In this document: piece after piece, positions 45,318 to 54,267 of the stretch
Numbering within the stretch: position 1 is the first letter of the stretch
Layout of the letters: every line of letters begins with the position of its first letter
Assembly: GCF_004331735.1 (NCBI RefSeq)
Contig: NZ_SJSO01000018.1
Location: forward strand, 58,501-122,500
DNA length: 64,000 bases
DNA from: Pedobacter psychrodurus
GTDB taxonomy: Bacteria > Bacteroidota > Bacteroidia > Sphingobacteriales > Sphingobacteriaceae
Direction of reading: 5' to 3'
Position numbers and translations under genes: made by a program
The notes under the pieces: model-generated
Told to the model about the DNA's origin: nothing
What the model saw: the letters and a program-made list of their open reading frames with translations, nothing else
Databases searched by the model: none

Positions 45318-45654
45318 GAATGATATTAAAAGTCCAAAAATAGCTAATTAAGCTGAAAGACCAAAGCAGACTAAACCGAAAGGTATATCAATGTGATTAA
45401 TTAATTCCCCTCTTTTAGAGTGCCTGTTCCGATTTTTTCGGAAGGTGTCCATAAGACGAGGTGTTTCTTTTTTGGAAAGCAAGGACAGCATTTCATTTTA
45501 AGGTTAGTCCTGCTTTCCATTTTACTTCTCCCGATGAAGAATCGGGCTCGTATTAACTACAATCAGGTTTAGAAACACTGGTTTGTGCTACTTTATATGC
45601 TAATGCTTCAATAGCTTGTGTTTTTAATACTCCTGATCAAAATAGAGAAGTAAA
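45318..45654. repeat. Gene-free stretch with a GGAAAGCA hairpin element
   Basis: At 45473-45517 GGAAAGCA plus GGAC pairs with GTCC plus TGCTTTCC across a short loop. The same TTTTTTGGAAAGCA word starts elements at 37373 and, diverged, at 3440 and 3648. No gene is visible. Confidence 0.65.
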
Positions 45655-46287
45655 CTAACCCAGATCATCAAAAACATCATCCAAAATCAATTCAAAGCCT
45701 GGCAATACCGATGAAGTGATTTTTTCGCTGTGGGTAAATATTTTAGAAGGCTGAAATTTGCCCGTATCATTAAGGGTGTAAATGAGGATGCTTTGATCAC
45801 TTTGGCTAACCACCCAATATTCTTTAACGCCAAATTCTTCGTAAACCTTATACTTATTGAGCAGTTCCATTTTTGTATTGCCAGGAGACAAGACCTCTAC
45901 AACAAGATCGGGTGCGCCTATACAACCGCGGGCATCTAATTTACTTTTATCACAAATCACACAGATATCAGGTTGTAATACGGTAAAGACATCCTTATTA
46001 GCTTTGCTTTCTTTAGGAAAACGGACATCAAACGGAGCGGAATAAACCTTACAAGGTTTGCCATCTAAAAAATTACCTAGTTTCAAGAAAATATTACCAG
46101 CAACTTCCTGATGCACTCTTGATGGCGCAGGACTCATTTTAAAGATTTTACCTTTAATCAGTTCTACCCTTTCAGGAAAAAGCCAGTTTAAATAATTTGC
46201 ATAGCTATATGTTAATGATGCATCAAGTTCATTGAACTGCCTAACGGGCTCATCATCTAATATTGGATATGGAATAGGTTTAGACAT
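45655..46287 (-). CDS. Uma2 family (DUF820) putative nuclease
   Basis: 210 residues of the Uma2/DUF820 family, which has a PD-(D/E)XK endonuclease fold: RVELIKGKIFKMSP (36-49), LQPDICVICDKSKLD (about 103-117, the acidic residue), APDLVVEVLSPGNTKMELLNKYKVYEEFGVKEYWVV (123-158) with E-x-L and K ligands. Widely amplified in some bacteria, function undefined. Alone on the strand; no mobile neighbours. Confidence 0.85.
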   Translation of the reverse strand: MSKPIPYPILDDEPVRQFNELDASLTYSYANYLNWLFPERVELIKGKIFKMSPAPSRVHQEVAGNIFLKLGNFLDGKPCKVYSAPFDVRFPKESKANKDVFTVLQPDICVICDKSKLDARGCIGAPDLVVEVLSPGNTKMELLNKYKVYEEFGVKEYWVVSQSDQSILIYTLNDTGKFQPSKIFTHSEKITSSVLPGFELILDDVFDDLG

Positions 46288-46476
46288 AAACGAATATACT
46301 AATTTTTATAGTAATCTGCCTTTCTATTTATCAACATATCATACTTACCATTAAGAAGTTTTCAGTTGGCAATTGGCAGTTATCATTGAACTAATAAAGA
46401 AGGAAATCAATGTTTTAATCTAAAGTCGCTACACCAAGGTCAGTTAACCGATTACCCAATTTAAACCATTAACCAA

Positions 46477-48462
46477 TTAAGGAAACTTCATTTTCTGTAT
46501 CCTCACTGCATTCAAAATAGCCAAAAGCGCAACACCAACATCAGCAAAAACGGCTTCCCACATGGTGGCAATACCACCTGCCCCTAAAATCAAAACCAGC
46601 GCTTTTACAGCGAATGCCAATGAGATATTCTGAATCACCACATTTTTGGTTGCCTTACCTATTTTAACTGCAGTTACAATTTTAGAAGGTTGATCGGTTT
46701 GAATAACTACATCTGCTGTTTCAATAGCAGCATCGCTACCCATTGCACCCATGGCAATACCAATATCGCTGATGGCTAATACAGGGGTATCATTAATTCC
46801 ATCACCAACAAAAGCTACCACCTTACTTTTGTCTCTTTTAATTTCTTCTAGCTTGGCTACTTTATCTTCAGGCAATAAATCACCAAAGTAAGTATCGATG
46901 CCTAAACCTGTTGCTACTTTTTTAACAATTGAGGTTTTATCACCGCTCAACATCACTACTTGTTTTATTCCGTTTTCGTGAAGCTGTTTGATGGCTTCGG
47001 CAGCATCTTCTTTTATTTCATCGGCAATGAGAACATAGCCAGTATATTTTTGGTCAACAGCAACCACAACAATGCTTTCTTCGATATCCTTTATTGCAGC
47101 ATCAAAATCAATATTAAATTTCTCCAACAGTTTAATATTGCCAGCTAAAACCTCTCTACCATTAACCAATCCCTTTAAACCCATTCCGGCTATTTCCACA
47201 ATGTTTTCGGCCGGATGAATTTCTTTTTGGCCTGCATATTCTACAATAGCCTTAGCAATTGGATGGGTTGACTTGGCTTCAATAGCGGTTAATAAGTTCA
47301 GAAATTCTGCTTCATCGATATTACTTTCTACTTTTTGAACGTTAAAAACACCTTTTGTCAAGGTTCCCGTTTTGTCCATTACAACAGTATTCAGTTTAGT
47401 AATTAAATCGAGGAAATTAGAACCCTTAAAAAGAATACCATTTGCAGATGCTGCGCCAATTCCACCGAAATAACCCAAGGGGATAGAAATTACCAACGCA
47501 CAAGGGCAAGATATAACCAGGAAAACCAGCGAACGATATAACCAGGTTTGGAAGTGATATTCGCTCCCTAAAACCAAAATTGGAATAGTAACCAATGCAA
47601 GCGCTAAAAAGAAAACAATTGGTGTATATATTTTCGCAAACTTGCGGATAAAAAGTTCAGTTTTAGCTTTACGCGTAGTGGCATTCTGAACCATTTCCAA
47701 AATTCGCGACAATGCACTATCGGCAAAAGCTTTGGTCACTTTTACTTCAATTACTTTATCCAGATTAAGCATCCCCGCTAAAATCGATTCGCCTTTATTA
47801 ATCGTACGCGGTTTGCTTTCGCCTGTTAAAGCGGCGGTATTAAAACTGCTTTTATCACTAATCAGTTCTCCATCCAAAGGGATTTTCTCACCAGCCTTTA
47901 CTTGTATGGTTTCGCCAATTTCTACCTTTTCGGGATTAAGATCTTCGTATTTTCCATTGCGGAATACGTGCGCTGTATCTGCACGAACATCGAGTAATGC
48001 TTTAATATTCCTTTTGGCACGGTTTACCGCAGCCATTTGAAACAGCTCGCCAATAGTATAAAAAAGCATCACCGTTACCCCCTCCGGATATTCACCAATG
48101 GCAAAAGCACCAATAGTAGCGATAGACATTAAAGAGAATTCGGTAAAGAAATCTTTTGCCTTAAAAGTTTCCCAAACCTCGCGTAAAACCGGAATACCCA
48201 CAGGCAAATAAGCCACGATATACCAATAAGGCCGGATGATCTGAAATGCGGGAACCGTAAAAAGATTGTCAAATGCAATTCCGATCAACAGCATAACCAA
48301 TGTTATTATTGCTGGCAAATAAGTTTTAAATACCGATGGATCTCCACCATGGTCGTGGTCGTGTTCATCGCCTTCTCCATGAGCGTGATCATGATTATGT
48401 TTTGGTGCTGAATGTACTTTACTGCTGCAACAGCTATCTTCTTTATCGTGGGAGTGGCTCAT
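46477..48462 (-). CDS. Heavy-metal P1B-type ATPase (Zn/Cd/Pb-class)
   Basis: 661 residues. The cytoplasmic N-terminus is very His/Cys-rich (about 1-45, e.g. HDHAHGEGDEHDHDHGGD) and replaces a ferredoxin-like HMA domain. Eight membrane helices; ion-path motif SCPCALVISIPLG (about residue 317) and phosphorylation motif DKTGTLT (about 362), with TGES, HP-type (STHPIAKA) and GDGIND present. The CPC plus the His-rich extension fits Zn2+/Cd2+ export. A regulator (MerR/ArsR) is not adjacent. Confidence 0.93.
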   Translation of the reverse strand: MSHSHDKEDSCCSSKVHSAPKHNHDHAHGEGDEHDHDHGGDPSVFKTYLPAIITLVMLLIGIAFDNLFTVPAFQIIRPYWYIVAYLPVGIPVLREVWETFKAKDFFTEFSLMSIATIGAFAIGEYPEGVTVMLFYTIGELFQMAAVNRAKRNIKALLDVRADTAHVFRNGKYEDLNPEKVEIGETIQVKAGEKIPLDGELISDKSSFNTAALTGESKPRTINKGESILAGMLNLDKVIEVKVTKAFADSALSRILEMVQNATTRKAKTELFIRKFAKIYTPIVFFLALALVTIPILVLGSEYHFQTWLYRSLVFLVISCPCALVISIPLGYFGGIGAASANGILFKGSNFLDLITKLNTVVMDKTGTLTKGVFNVQKVESNIDEAEFLNLLTAIEAKSTHPIAKAIVEYAGQKEIHPAENIVEIAGMGLKGLVNGREVLAGNIKLLEKFNIDFDAAIKDIEESIVVVAVDQKYTGYVLIADEIKEDAAEAIKQLHENGIKQVVMLSGDKTSIVKKVATGLGIDTYFGDLLPEDKVAKLEEIKRDKSKVVAFVGDGINDTPVLAISDIGIAMGAMGSDAAIETADVVIQTDQPSKIVTAVKIGKATKNVVIQNISLAFAVKALVLILGAGGIATMWEAVFADVGVALLAILNAVRIQKMKFP

Positions 48463-48819
48463 TATTATATTATTATAACATCATTTATCAATTGATTAAA
48501 CCTCATATATTTCTTAAAACCTGTGAGGTTTAGATAACCATTTTCAAATTTATGGAAAATATAATGCTTTATCCCGAATCATTCTTGATAGCAATAATTT
48601 TTACAACAACACAATAAATAGTGTTAAAAAATGTTAATAGTGTATAAAAGATTTAAAATCATGAAATCTATTAAAATTTCTTTTTCAGCGTCCGAACTTA
48701 TCAGACGGCTTGGTTTAGCAAAAATTTACTACTGGTTTAACAAGTAATATTCTTAATATATAGCACCAGTATTAATTAGTATTTCATAAATTTCGCACAA
48801 TTACTAACTTATTAAGCGA
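48463..48819. other. AT-rich intergenic region between divergent genes
   Basis: Holds the promoters of the P-type ATPase (minus) and the M13 peptidase (plus). A 28-codon frame (48661-48747) starts with ATG but has no supporting features. A short palindrome-like segment, AACCTCA then TGAGGTT, lies at about 48500-48530. Confidence 0.4.
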
Positions 48820-50853
48820 ATGAAATACCAAAATTTGAAAAGATGTTTTGCGGCGCTAGGTATAGTCGCTGCTGGCTTTTCTGCAAATGCACAAACCAAA
48901 AAATTTATCGACCCTGCTAACATGGATCTTTCCGTTAAGCCGGGTGATGATTTCTATACCTACGCAAGTGGTACTTGGGTAAAAAACAATCCAGTTCCTG
49001 CTAAAGAAACACGTTGGGGTTCGTTTAACGAACTTCGCGATTTCAACATCAATGCAGTAAAGTCTTTAGTTGAAGATGCAGCTGCCGATAAATCTGCTCC
49101 TGTAGGTTCGGTTAAGCGTAGGGTTGGCGATTTTTATACGGCTGCCATGGATAGTGCAACCATAGAAAAGCTAGGCTATACACCAATAAAAACCGATTTA
49201 GAAAAAATTAAACAGGTTAAAAACATTCAGGGCGTGCTAGACCAGGTTGCTTATATGCGAACCAATGGTTTAGGCGGTGGAATGTTTGGCCTGGGTGTTG
49301 GCCAAGACCGTAAGAATGTAAACAAATACATGGTGAATATTGGTCAGGGCGGCACAACACTTCCCGATCGTGATTATTATCTGAAAGATGATACCCGCAG
49401 TGTTAAAATCCGTGAGGCTTATAACACTTATATGGTTACTTTATTTACCTTAACTGGAAGTACTCCGGATGAAGCTAAACAAAAAGCAGCAACAGTTTAT
49501 AAAATTGAAAAAGCTTTTGCCGAAGCGCAGATGAGCCGTTTAGAAATGCGTGACCCTTACGCCACCTACAACAAACTTACTGTTGCAGAACTGAACAAAA
49601 AAACTCCAGATATTAACTGGACAACTTACTTACCGAAATTCAAAATTAAAAATCAGGATACCGTATTGGTATCGTCGCCTAAATTTATGGCGAGCTTGGA
49701 TGGAATGTTAAAATCGGTTCCAGTTACCGATTGGCAAACTTATTTAGAGTGGAACATTTTAAAAGGTTCTGCTTCTAGTTTAAGTTCTCCATTTGTTAAG
49801 GCAAGTTTCGCTTTCACACAAGCACAAACTGGTCAGAAAGTACAAACACCACGTTGGCAACGGATGTCATCTTTAACAGATGGCACGATTGGCGAATTAT
49901 TGGGTCAGCTTTATGTAGCCAAGTATTTTAAGCCAGAAGCTAAAGAACGCATGAACCAGATGATTGTGAACTTGCGGAAAGCATTCGAAATCAGAATTAA
50001 TGGTTTAGAGTGGATGAGCCCTGAAACCAAACAAAAAGCATTAGCTAAATTACATGCATTTACGCCAAAAGTGGGTTATCCTGAAAAATGGAAAAACTAT
50101 GATGGTTTAGTGGTTAATAAAGATACTTATTTCCAAAACTTACGTAATGCAAGTGTTTGGGGTTATAACGAAATGGTTGATCAGTTAGGTAAGCCTGTCG
50201 ATCGTGAACGTTTTGGCATGACACCTCCAACGGTTAATGCTTATTATAGCCCCACTTTAAACGAAATTGTTTTCCCTGCCGGTATTTTACAGTTTCCTTT
50301 CTTCGACCCAAATGCTGATGATGCCGTTAATTACGGTGGTATCGGTGCAGTAATTGGTCACGAAATGAGCCATGGTTTTGATGATAGCGGAAGCCAGTAC
50401 GATGCTGCCGGTAACTTAAAAAACTGGTGGACAGCCGAAGACAAAGCAAAATTTGATGCTAAAACAAAAGCTTTAGGCGAGCAGTTTGATGGCTATACCG
50501 TATTAGATACTGTTCATGTAATCGGTAAATTAACTATGGGCGAAAACATTGGCGATTTAGGCGGCTTAAATGCTGCTTATACCGCTTTTAAAATGACCAA
50601 ACAAGGCCAAAGCAACGAGAAAATTGATGGTTTTACACCAGATCAGCGTTTCTTCCTGGCTTGGGCGCAGGTATGGAGAGGTAATATTTTACCAGAAAGT
50701 GCTGCTCAGTTAATTAAAACCGATCCCCATTCTCCAGGCCCGTACCGTACGATTGGTGCACCTGTAAATATGGATGCCTGGTACAATGCTTTTGATGTTA
50801 AACCTGGCGATAAATTATATAAAAAACCAGAAGACAGAATTAGAATGTGGTAG
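48820..50853 (+). CDS. M13 family zinc metallopeptidase (PepO/neprilysin-like), secreted
   Basis: 677 residues with a signal peptide (CFAALGIVAAGFSANAQ). The neprilysin fold ends in the gluzincin domain: HEMSH zinc motif with His514/His518, catalytic Glu515, and third ligand Glu575 in ENIGDLGG; the C-terminal CRVW motif is replaced by a short DRIRMW end. M13 enzymes cleave oligopeptides at the cell surface or periplasm. Monocistronic, followed by a terminator at 50938. Confidence 0.95.
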   Translation: MKYQNLKRCFAALGIVAAGFSANAQTKKFIDPANMDLSVKPGDDFYTYASGTWVKNNPVPAKETRWGSFNELRDFNINAVKSLVEDAAADKSAPVGSVKRRVGDFYTAAMDSATIEKLGYTPIKTDLEKIKQVKNIQGVLDQVAYMRTNGLGGGMFGLGVGQDRKNVNKYMVNIGQGGTTLPDRDYYLKDDTRSVKIREAYNTYMVTLFTLTGSTPDEAKQKAATVYKIEKAFAEAQMSRLEMRDPYATYNKLTVAELNKKTPDINWTTYLPKFKIKNQDTVLVSSPKFMASLDGMLKSVPVTDWQTYLEWNILKGSASSLSSPFVKASFAFTQAQTGQKVQTPRWQRMSSLTDGTIGELLGQLYVAKYFKPEAKERMNQMIVNLRKAFEIRINGLEWMSPETKQKALAKLHAFTPKVGYPEKWKNYDGLVVNKDTYFQNLRNASVWGYNEMVDQLGKPVDRERFGMTPPTVNAYYSPTLNEIVFPAGILQFPFFDPNADDAVNYGGIGAVIGHEMSHGFDDSGSQYDAAGNLKNWWTAEDKAKFDAKTKALGEQFDGYTVLDTVHVIGKLTMGENIGDLGGLNAAYTAFKMTKQGQSNEKIDGFTPDQRFFLAWAQVWRGNILPESAAQLIKTDPHSPGPYRTIGAPVNMDAWYNAFDVKPGDKLYKKPEDRIRMW

Positions 50854-50937
50854 GTTGAGGTAGAAGGTTGAAAGGTGGAGGGTGTAAGGCTTTTCCACTT
50901 AATAGTTAAAATCAATTATTTATCATCCCTATATTAC

Positions 50938-50970
50938 AAGCGCCTCGATTTATTCGGGGCGCTTTATTTT
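50938..50970 (+). terminator. Intrinsic terminator after the M13 peptidase gene
   Basis: Stem AAGCGCC(T)CG / CG(G)GGCGCTT with an AT-rich loop and TTATTTT tail, 85 bp after the stop. The rest of 50854-51236 holds no gene. Confidence 0.8.
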
Positions 50971-51206
50971 ATAAGTGTGCTGTCAGATGTTGCCGTTTGA
51001 CACTGGCTCAAATTATCAATTCAATTCGGCGAATTAATCAATTCTTTATAGATATTAAACAAATCAGTCAGATGGTAACATCCGACTGCACGATTATTCA
51101 CGCGCCTTGGTTCGTGTCTTCACAAATCAATAATTAAACTAAGCTTAATAGTTCTCCCAAATCAAAAATTAATCAATCTCCCTTCAACAATTCTTAATTA
51201 TCATTA

Positions 51207-51214
51207 TATCTTTG
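51207..51214 (+). promoter_or_regulatory. TAnnTTTG box before the DUF2625 gene
   Basis: TATCTTTG, 22 bp before the ATG at 51237. It fits the -7 box of the phylum; no TTTG lies at the proper distance upstream. Confidence 0.4.
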
Positions 51215-51236
51215 GAAAAACATAAGCCCCTTTTTC

Positions 51237-52052
51237 ATGAGAAGCGCATTCAAAACAATCTTCATCTTAAGTTTAACTTTATTCTCTTCAATAACCTTTG
51301 CTCAAGATAATAAGTTAATCAGTCTTGAAGCATTGGTAAATAAAACCGATCCGGCCTGGCCGTTGGTGAAAAAATGGATCGACTCTGCAAAAAATAAGGT
51401 GGAGATCCTGCCTGTTGATTCTGTAAAAGCAAAGGAAGTTTTATATCACTCGCAAATGACTACCTATGCTACCCTGGGATCGGTAATTTACAATACCGGG
51501 GGCATTATGGTTGATAATGGCTGGATTAGAATTTTAGGTTCTGGCAGCGAAAGATTGAGCCGAAATGTTGCCGAATGGAACAAAGGAAAAACCATAAAAG
51601 AGTATGGCGATAATATTCCTTACCTTTTAATTGCCGATGATGCGGTTGGCGGTTTCTTCGCCATTAATTACGGAGGTTTGGGCAAAGACATTAAAAATGT
51701 GTATTACCTGGAGCCTAACAGCCTAACCTGGCAACCACTTGGTGCTGGCTATGGCGAGTTTCTTGTTTTTTGTTTCGATAGTGATCTTTCTAAATTTTAT
51801 AAAGGTTTACGTTGGAGCAGCTGGAACCAGTTTATTGCAAATCTAGATGGCACCAAAACCTATAGCTTTCGCCCTTATTTATGGGAAGAGGGAACCGACA
51901 TCGATAAGTGCACCCGGAAACTTGTAGGGATTGAAGAAATGTACCGTTTTAATATTATGAAATCGAAAGAACTGAATGCTGATAAGGGTATAAAAAAAGA
52001 CGAATCCCAAAAGGACGAAACGAAAAAAGAGGAAACCAAAAACGAGCAATAA
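51237..52052 (+). CDS. Secreted DUF2625 protein with charged tail
   Basis: 271 residues with a signal peptide (about 1-21, SSITFAQ). The DUF2625 core is recognisable: EALVNKTDPAWPLVKKWI, TYATLGSVIYNTGGIMVDNGWIRILGSGS and DDAVGGFFAINYGG. The function of the family is unknown. The last 20 residues are Lys/Glu/Asp-rich (KKDESQKDETKKEETKNEQ), possibly a flexible tail. The DinB gene follows 23 bp downstream. Confidence 0.85.
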   Translation: MRSAFKTIFILSLTLFSSITFAQDNKLISLEALVNKTDPAWPLVKKWIDSAKNKVEILPVDSVKAKEVLYHSQMTTYATLGSVIYNTGGIMVDNGWIRILGSGSERLSRNVAEWNKGKTIKEYGDNIPYLLIADDAVGGFFAINYGGLGKDIKNVYYLEPNSLTWQPLGAGYGEFLVFCFDSDLSKFYKGLRWSSWNQFIANLDGTKTYSFRPYLWEEGTDIDKCTRKLVGIEEMYRFNIMKSKELNADKGIKKDESQKDETKKEETKNEQ

Positions 52053-52075
52053 GTCATCGAGTATAAAATAATTAA

Positions 52076-52552
52076 ATGCCTAATACACCCGCTATCATTG
52101 CCCAGATTAAAAACACCAGGGCTTTTGTTTTAGAATTGGTAAAAGATCTAAGTACCGAACAGTTAAATAAAATTCCCTCAGGATTTAACAATAACATCAT
52201 CTGGAATATTGCCCATTTAACCGCTGCGCAGCAAAATCTGTGTTATGTAAGATCGGGCTTAAGGGTAACCATTAGTGAAGAACACTTTTCGCCATTTTTA
52301 AGCGGAACAAAACCAGTTAAATTTATCGAAAAAGAAGAAATTGATTCGATTTTCGAGGTACTGTTAAATAGTATGGAGCGTTTGGCAGCAGATTATACCA
52401 GTGGGATTTTCGTAGAATTCGATCCTTGGGACAAACGTTACGGCATGAAGTTAAACACGATAGAAGATGCAATAAATTTTATTCCCTTTCACGAAGGGAT
52501 GCACATTGGCTACATTATGGCATTGAAGAAATTGGTGTTAACCTATCTTTAG
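52076..52552 (+). CDS. DinB family four-helix bundle protein
   Basis: 158 residues. DinB/YfiT fold with metal-ligand histidines in NIAHLTAAQQNL (about 43-54) and PFHEGMHIGYI (about 138-148). Members act as thiol transferases (e.g. bacillithiol or mycothiol S-transferases) or are of unknown role; not a DNA polymerase despite the name. Same strand as the DUF2625 gene and probably co-transcribed. Confidence 0.88.
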   Translation: MPNTPAIIAQIKNTRAFVLELVKDLSTEQLNKIPSGFNNNIIWNIAHLTAAQQNLCYVRSGLRVTISEEHFSPFLSGTKPVKFIEKEEIDSIFEVLLNSMERLAADYTSGIFVEFDPWDKRYGMKLNTIEDAINFIPFHEGMHIGYIMALKKLVLTYL

Positions 52553-52563
52553 TTCTAAAAAAT

Positions 52564-52902
52564 TTAAGCGTACTTTGCCTGTGTTTTCTTAGGTAATTTA
52601 GCTAAAACCATCGCTCTCGAATCGGCAACTCTGCTTTTCAACTCTTTATCGTTCAAAACATCTAGGTTTTCGATCTGGATCCATTGCCTTTTCGCCATAT
52701 GGTAGGCCTGCGCAATGCCATCTCGGGCAGTGAGCTCTTCAAATTCATCGGGATCACATTTAATCGAAAAACGATTACCCTCATCAATAGCAATGATGAC
52801 ATAAATTTTTTCCTCTATCATAAAACATAAATGTTCCCATTTCATCCCTTCTGTGGTGCCGGGCAAACTCAAACAATATTCTCTGAAAGATTCGATATCC
52901 AT
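52564..52902 (-). CDS. MmcQ/YjbR family DNA-binding-like protein
   Basis: 112 residues, single YjbR/CyaY-like domain: EYCLSLPGTTEGMKWEHLCFMIEEKIYVIIAI (8-39), SIKCDPDEFEEL and YHMAKRQWIQIE (71-82). The family is related to double-wing DNA-binding folds; role unknown. Convergent with the DinB gene, 11 bp apart. Confidence 0.9.
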   Translation of the reverse strand: MDIESFREYCLSLPGTTEGMKWEHLCFMIEEKIYVIIAIDEGNRFSIKCDPDEFEELTARDGIAQAYHMAKRQWIQIENLDVLNDKELKSRVADSRAMVLAKLPKKTQAKYA

Positions 52903-53044
52903 TTTTAGGGTTTAGGGTAAGATCAAAGCTAATAACAAAAGATTAAAGCTGAAAGGCCAAAGAGAAAAGTCAGAGGTCGGGAGTCTGAAGTCCGAAGATT
53001 AAAGCGAATTAACTTTTCTCTCCTATCCCTGGCTAATTTATCTT

Positions 53045-53144
53045 GAAATTCAAAAATCATTTTGATGCTATGTCTATATTTGCACCACGATCTTAAAATC
53101 CAAAAATCATATTAATCCTATATCTATATTTGTGCCTTGATTTT
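53045..53144 (+). repeat. 50-bp tandem duplication carrying two promoter-like boxes
   Basis: Units 53045-53094 and 53095-53144 share CAAAAATCAT, CTATATTTG and surrounding bases; a third partial unit follows. Each holds TATATTTG (53075-53082 and 53125-53132), matching the -7 box. The duplication lies 31 bp upstream of the MnmD gene, giving two candidate start sites. Confidence 0.6.
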
Positions 53145-53175
53145 GAAATCCAAGCATCCCTTAAAATCCTAGCTC

Positions 53176-53865
53176 ATGAATATTATAACGCCTACTGCTG
53201 ATGGTTCGAATACACTCTATAATGAAACTATAGGCGAACATTACCACAGTAAACATGGCGCATTACAGGAAAGCAAACACGTATTTATTGATGCAGGATT
53301 AAAATTTGCCTCCACTAATTTAACTGAGATTTCCATTTTGGAAGTTGGTTTCGGCACCGGCTTGAACTTTATTTTAAGTTTCGAATATTGTGCGGCAAAC
53401 AGCCTTAACCTTAATTATACCAGCATTGAGGCCTTTCCGCTTACTACAGATCTAATTGAGCAAACAGGTTATGCAGCATATGTGCCAGAGACAATCTGGG
53501 GCGATTTTATTTCAAATTATCCTGAGGCATTAAAAACACCTCAAAAATTAACTTCGCTTTGCACATTAGAAATTCCGCATACCACCTTAGCCGAATATCA
53601 GAGCGAACAAAAATTTGATCTGATTTATTATGATGCTTTTTCTGTGCAACACCAGCCCGAAATGTGGAGTGATGAAATAATTGCTCATGCCTGCAGTTTC
53701 TTAAAGCCCGGTGGAACTTTTGTAACCTATGCCATTACCGGAAAATTGAAAAGAGCCGTTAAAGCCTGTGGATTTACCATTGAAAAATTACCTGGTGCCC
53801 CCGGAAAAAGAGAAATGCTGAGAGCGACCAAGGCGGAGGTAGGAGGTTTAGGGCTTAGCATGTAA
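53176..53865 (+). CDS. mnmD: tRNA (mnm5s2U34)-methyltransferase, MnmD
   Basis: 229 residues, stand-alone MnmD (the methyltransferase half of E. coli MnmC). AdoMet-binding motif VGFGTGLNFIL (57-67), acidic contact in FDLIYYDAFSVQHQPEMWS (150-168) and the C-terminal PGGTFVTYAITGKLKRAVKACGF. It converts 5-aminomethyl to 5-methylaminomethyl-2-thiouridine at the wobble position. No fused oxidase domain, as usual in this phylum. Confidence 0.93.
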   Translation: MNIITPTADGSNTLYNETIGEHYHSKHGALQESKHVFIDAGLKFASTNLTEISILEVGFGTGLNFILSFEYCAANSLNLNYTSIEAFPLTTDLIEQTGYAAYVPETIWGDFISNYPEALKTPQKLTSLCTLEIPHTTLAEYQSEQKFDLIYYDAFSVQHQPEMWSDEIIAHACSFLKPGGTFVTYAITGKLKRAVKACGFTIEKLPGAPGKREMLRATKAEVGGLGLSM

Positions 53866-54029
53866 GGGTTAGGCAATCTGTAAAAAAACGTTAATAGTTG
53901 CACCTCCAGAAGTACCTAAACCTGGGTGCAGCGGCAGCCTCCGTTTTTTCTACGGAGCTACAGCGTAACACAGGATTAACGATAAAAGAAACTATTGATT
54001 GCTTTCCAAAAACCTTCCTCATCATTTGA

Positions 54030-54188
54030 CATAATTTCGATCTCGCCAAAAAACCGCTGGCTCCAAGAATCACAGCGCCAATTGCAAGTGTTACCCATTT
54101 AAGCCAGTTAAACTCCTTCGCTGAGGCAGCAAATCTAAAATTAACCGCTGAAGACCTTTCTCTTTTAGCTAAAGCAACTATCTATTAA
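54030..54188 (+). pseudogene. C-terminal remnant of an aldo-keto reductase
   Basis: An open frame of 52 codons ends at TAA 54188; a TGA at 54027-54029 cuts it off upstream and no start exists. Its sequence ITAPIASVTHLSQL, then EAANLKLTAEDLSLLAKAT, is the ending of aldo-keto reductases (cofactor-binding loop plus last helix). Everything upstream of it (53866-54029) is unrelated or lost. It suggests deletion of a reductase gene after which the terminator at 54208-54244 remained. Confidence 0.75.
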
Positions 54189-54207
54189 AAAATAATCTCT
54201 TATATTT

Positions 54208-54244
54208 AAATGCCCGATTAATGAAACAATTAATCGGGCATTTT
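54208..54244. terminator. Strong bidirectional terminator hairpin
   Basis: 15-bp perfect stem AAATGCCCGATTAAT / ATTAATCGGGCATTT with a 6-base loop; runs of T on both outer sides. It sits 20 bp after the aldo-keto reductase remnant and 24 bp before the next gene. Confidence 0.85.
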
Positions 54245-54267
54245 GTATTAAACAGAATTTAAAATAT

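Noticed and set aside
48661..48747. 28-codon frame before the M13 peptidase gene
   Set aside because: Short, no ribosome-binding site, and nothing in the sequence supports translation; only mentioned in the intergenic entry.
53891..54073. Minus-strand 60-codon frame beside the aldo-keto reductase remnant
   Set aside because: It overlaps the remnant, has no recognisable motif and seems to arise from a GC-rich repeat piece.
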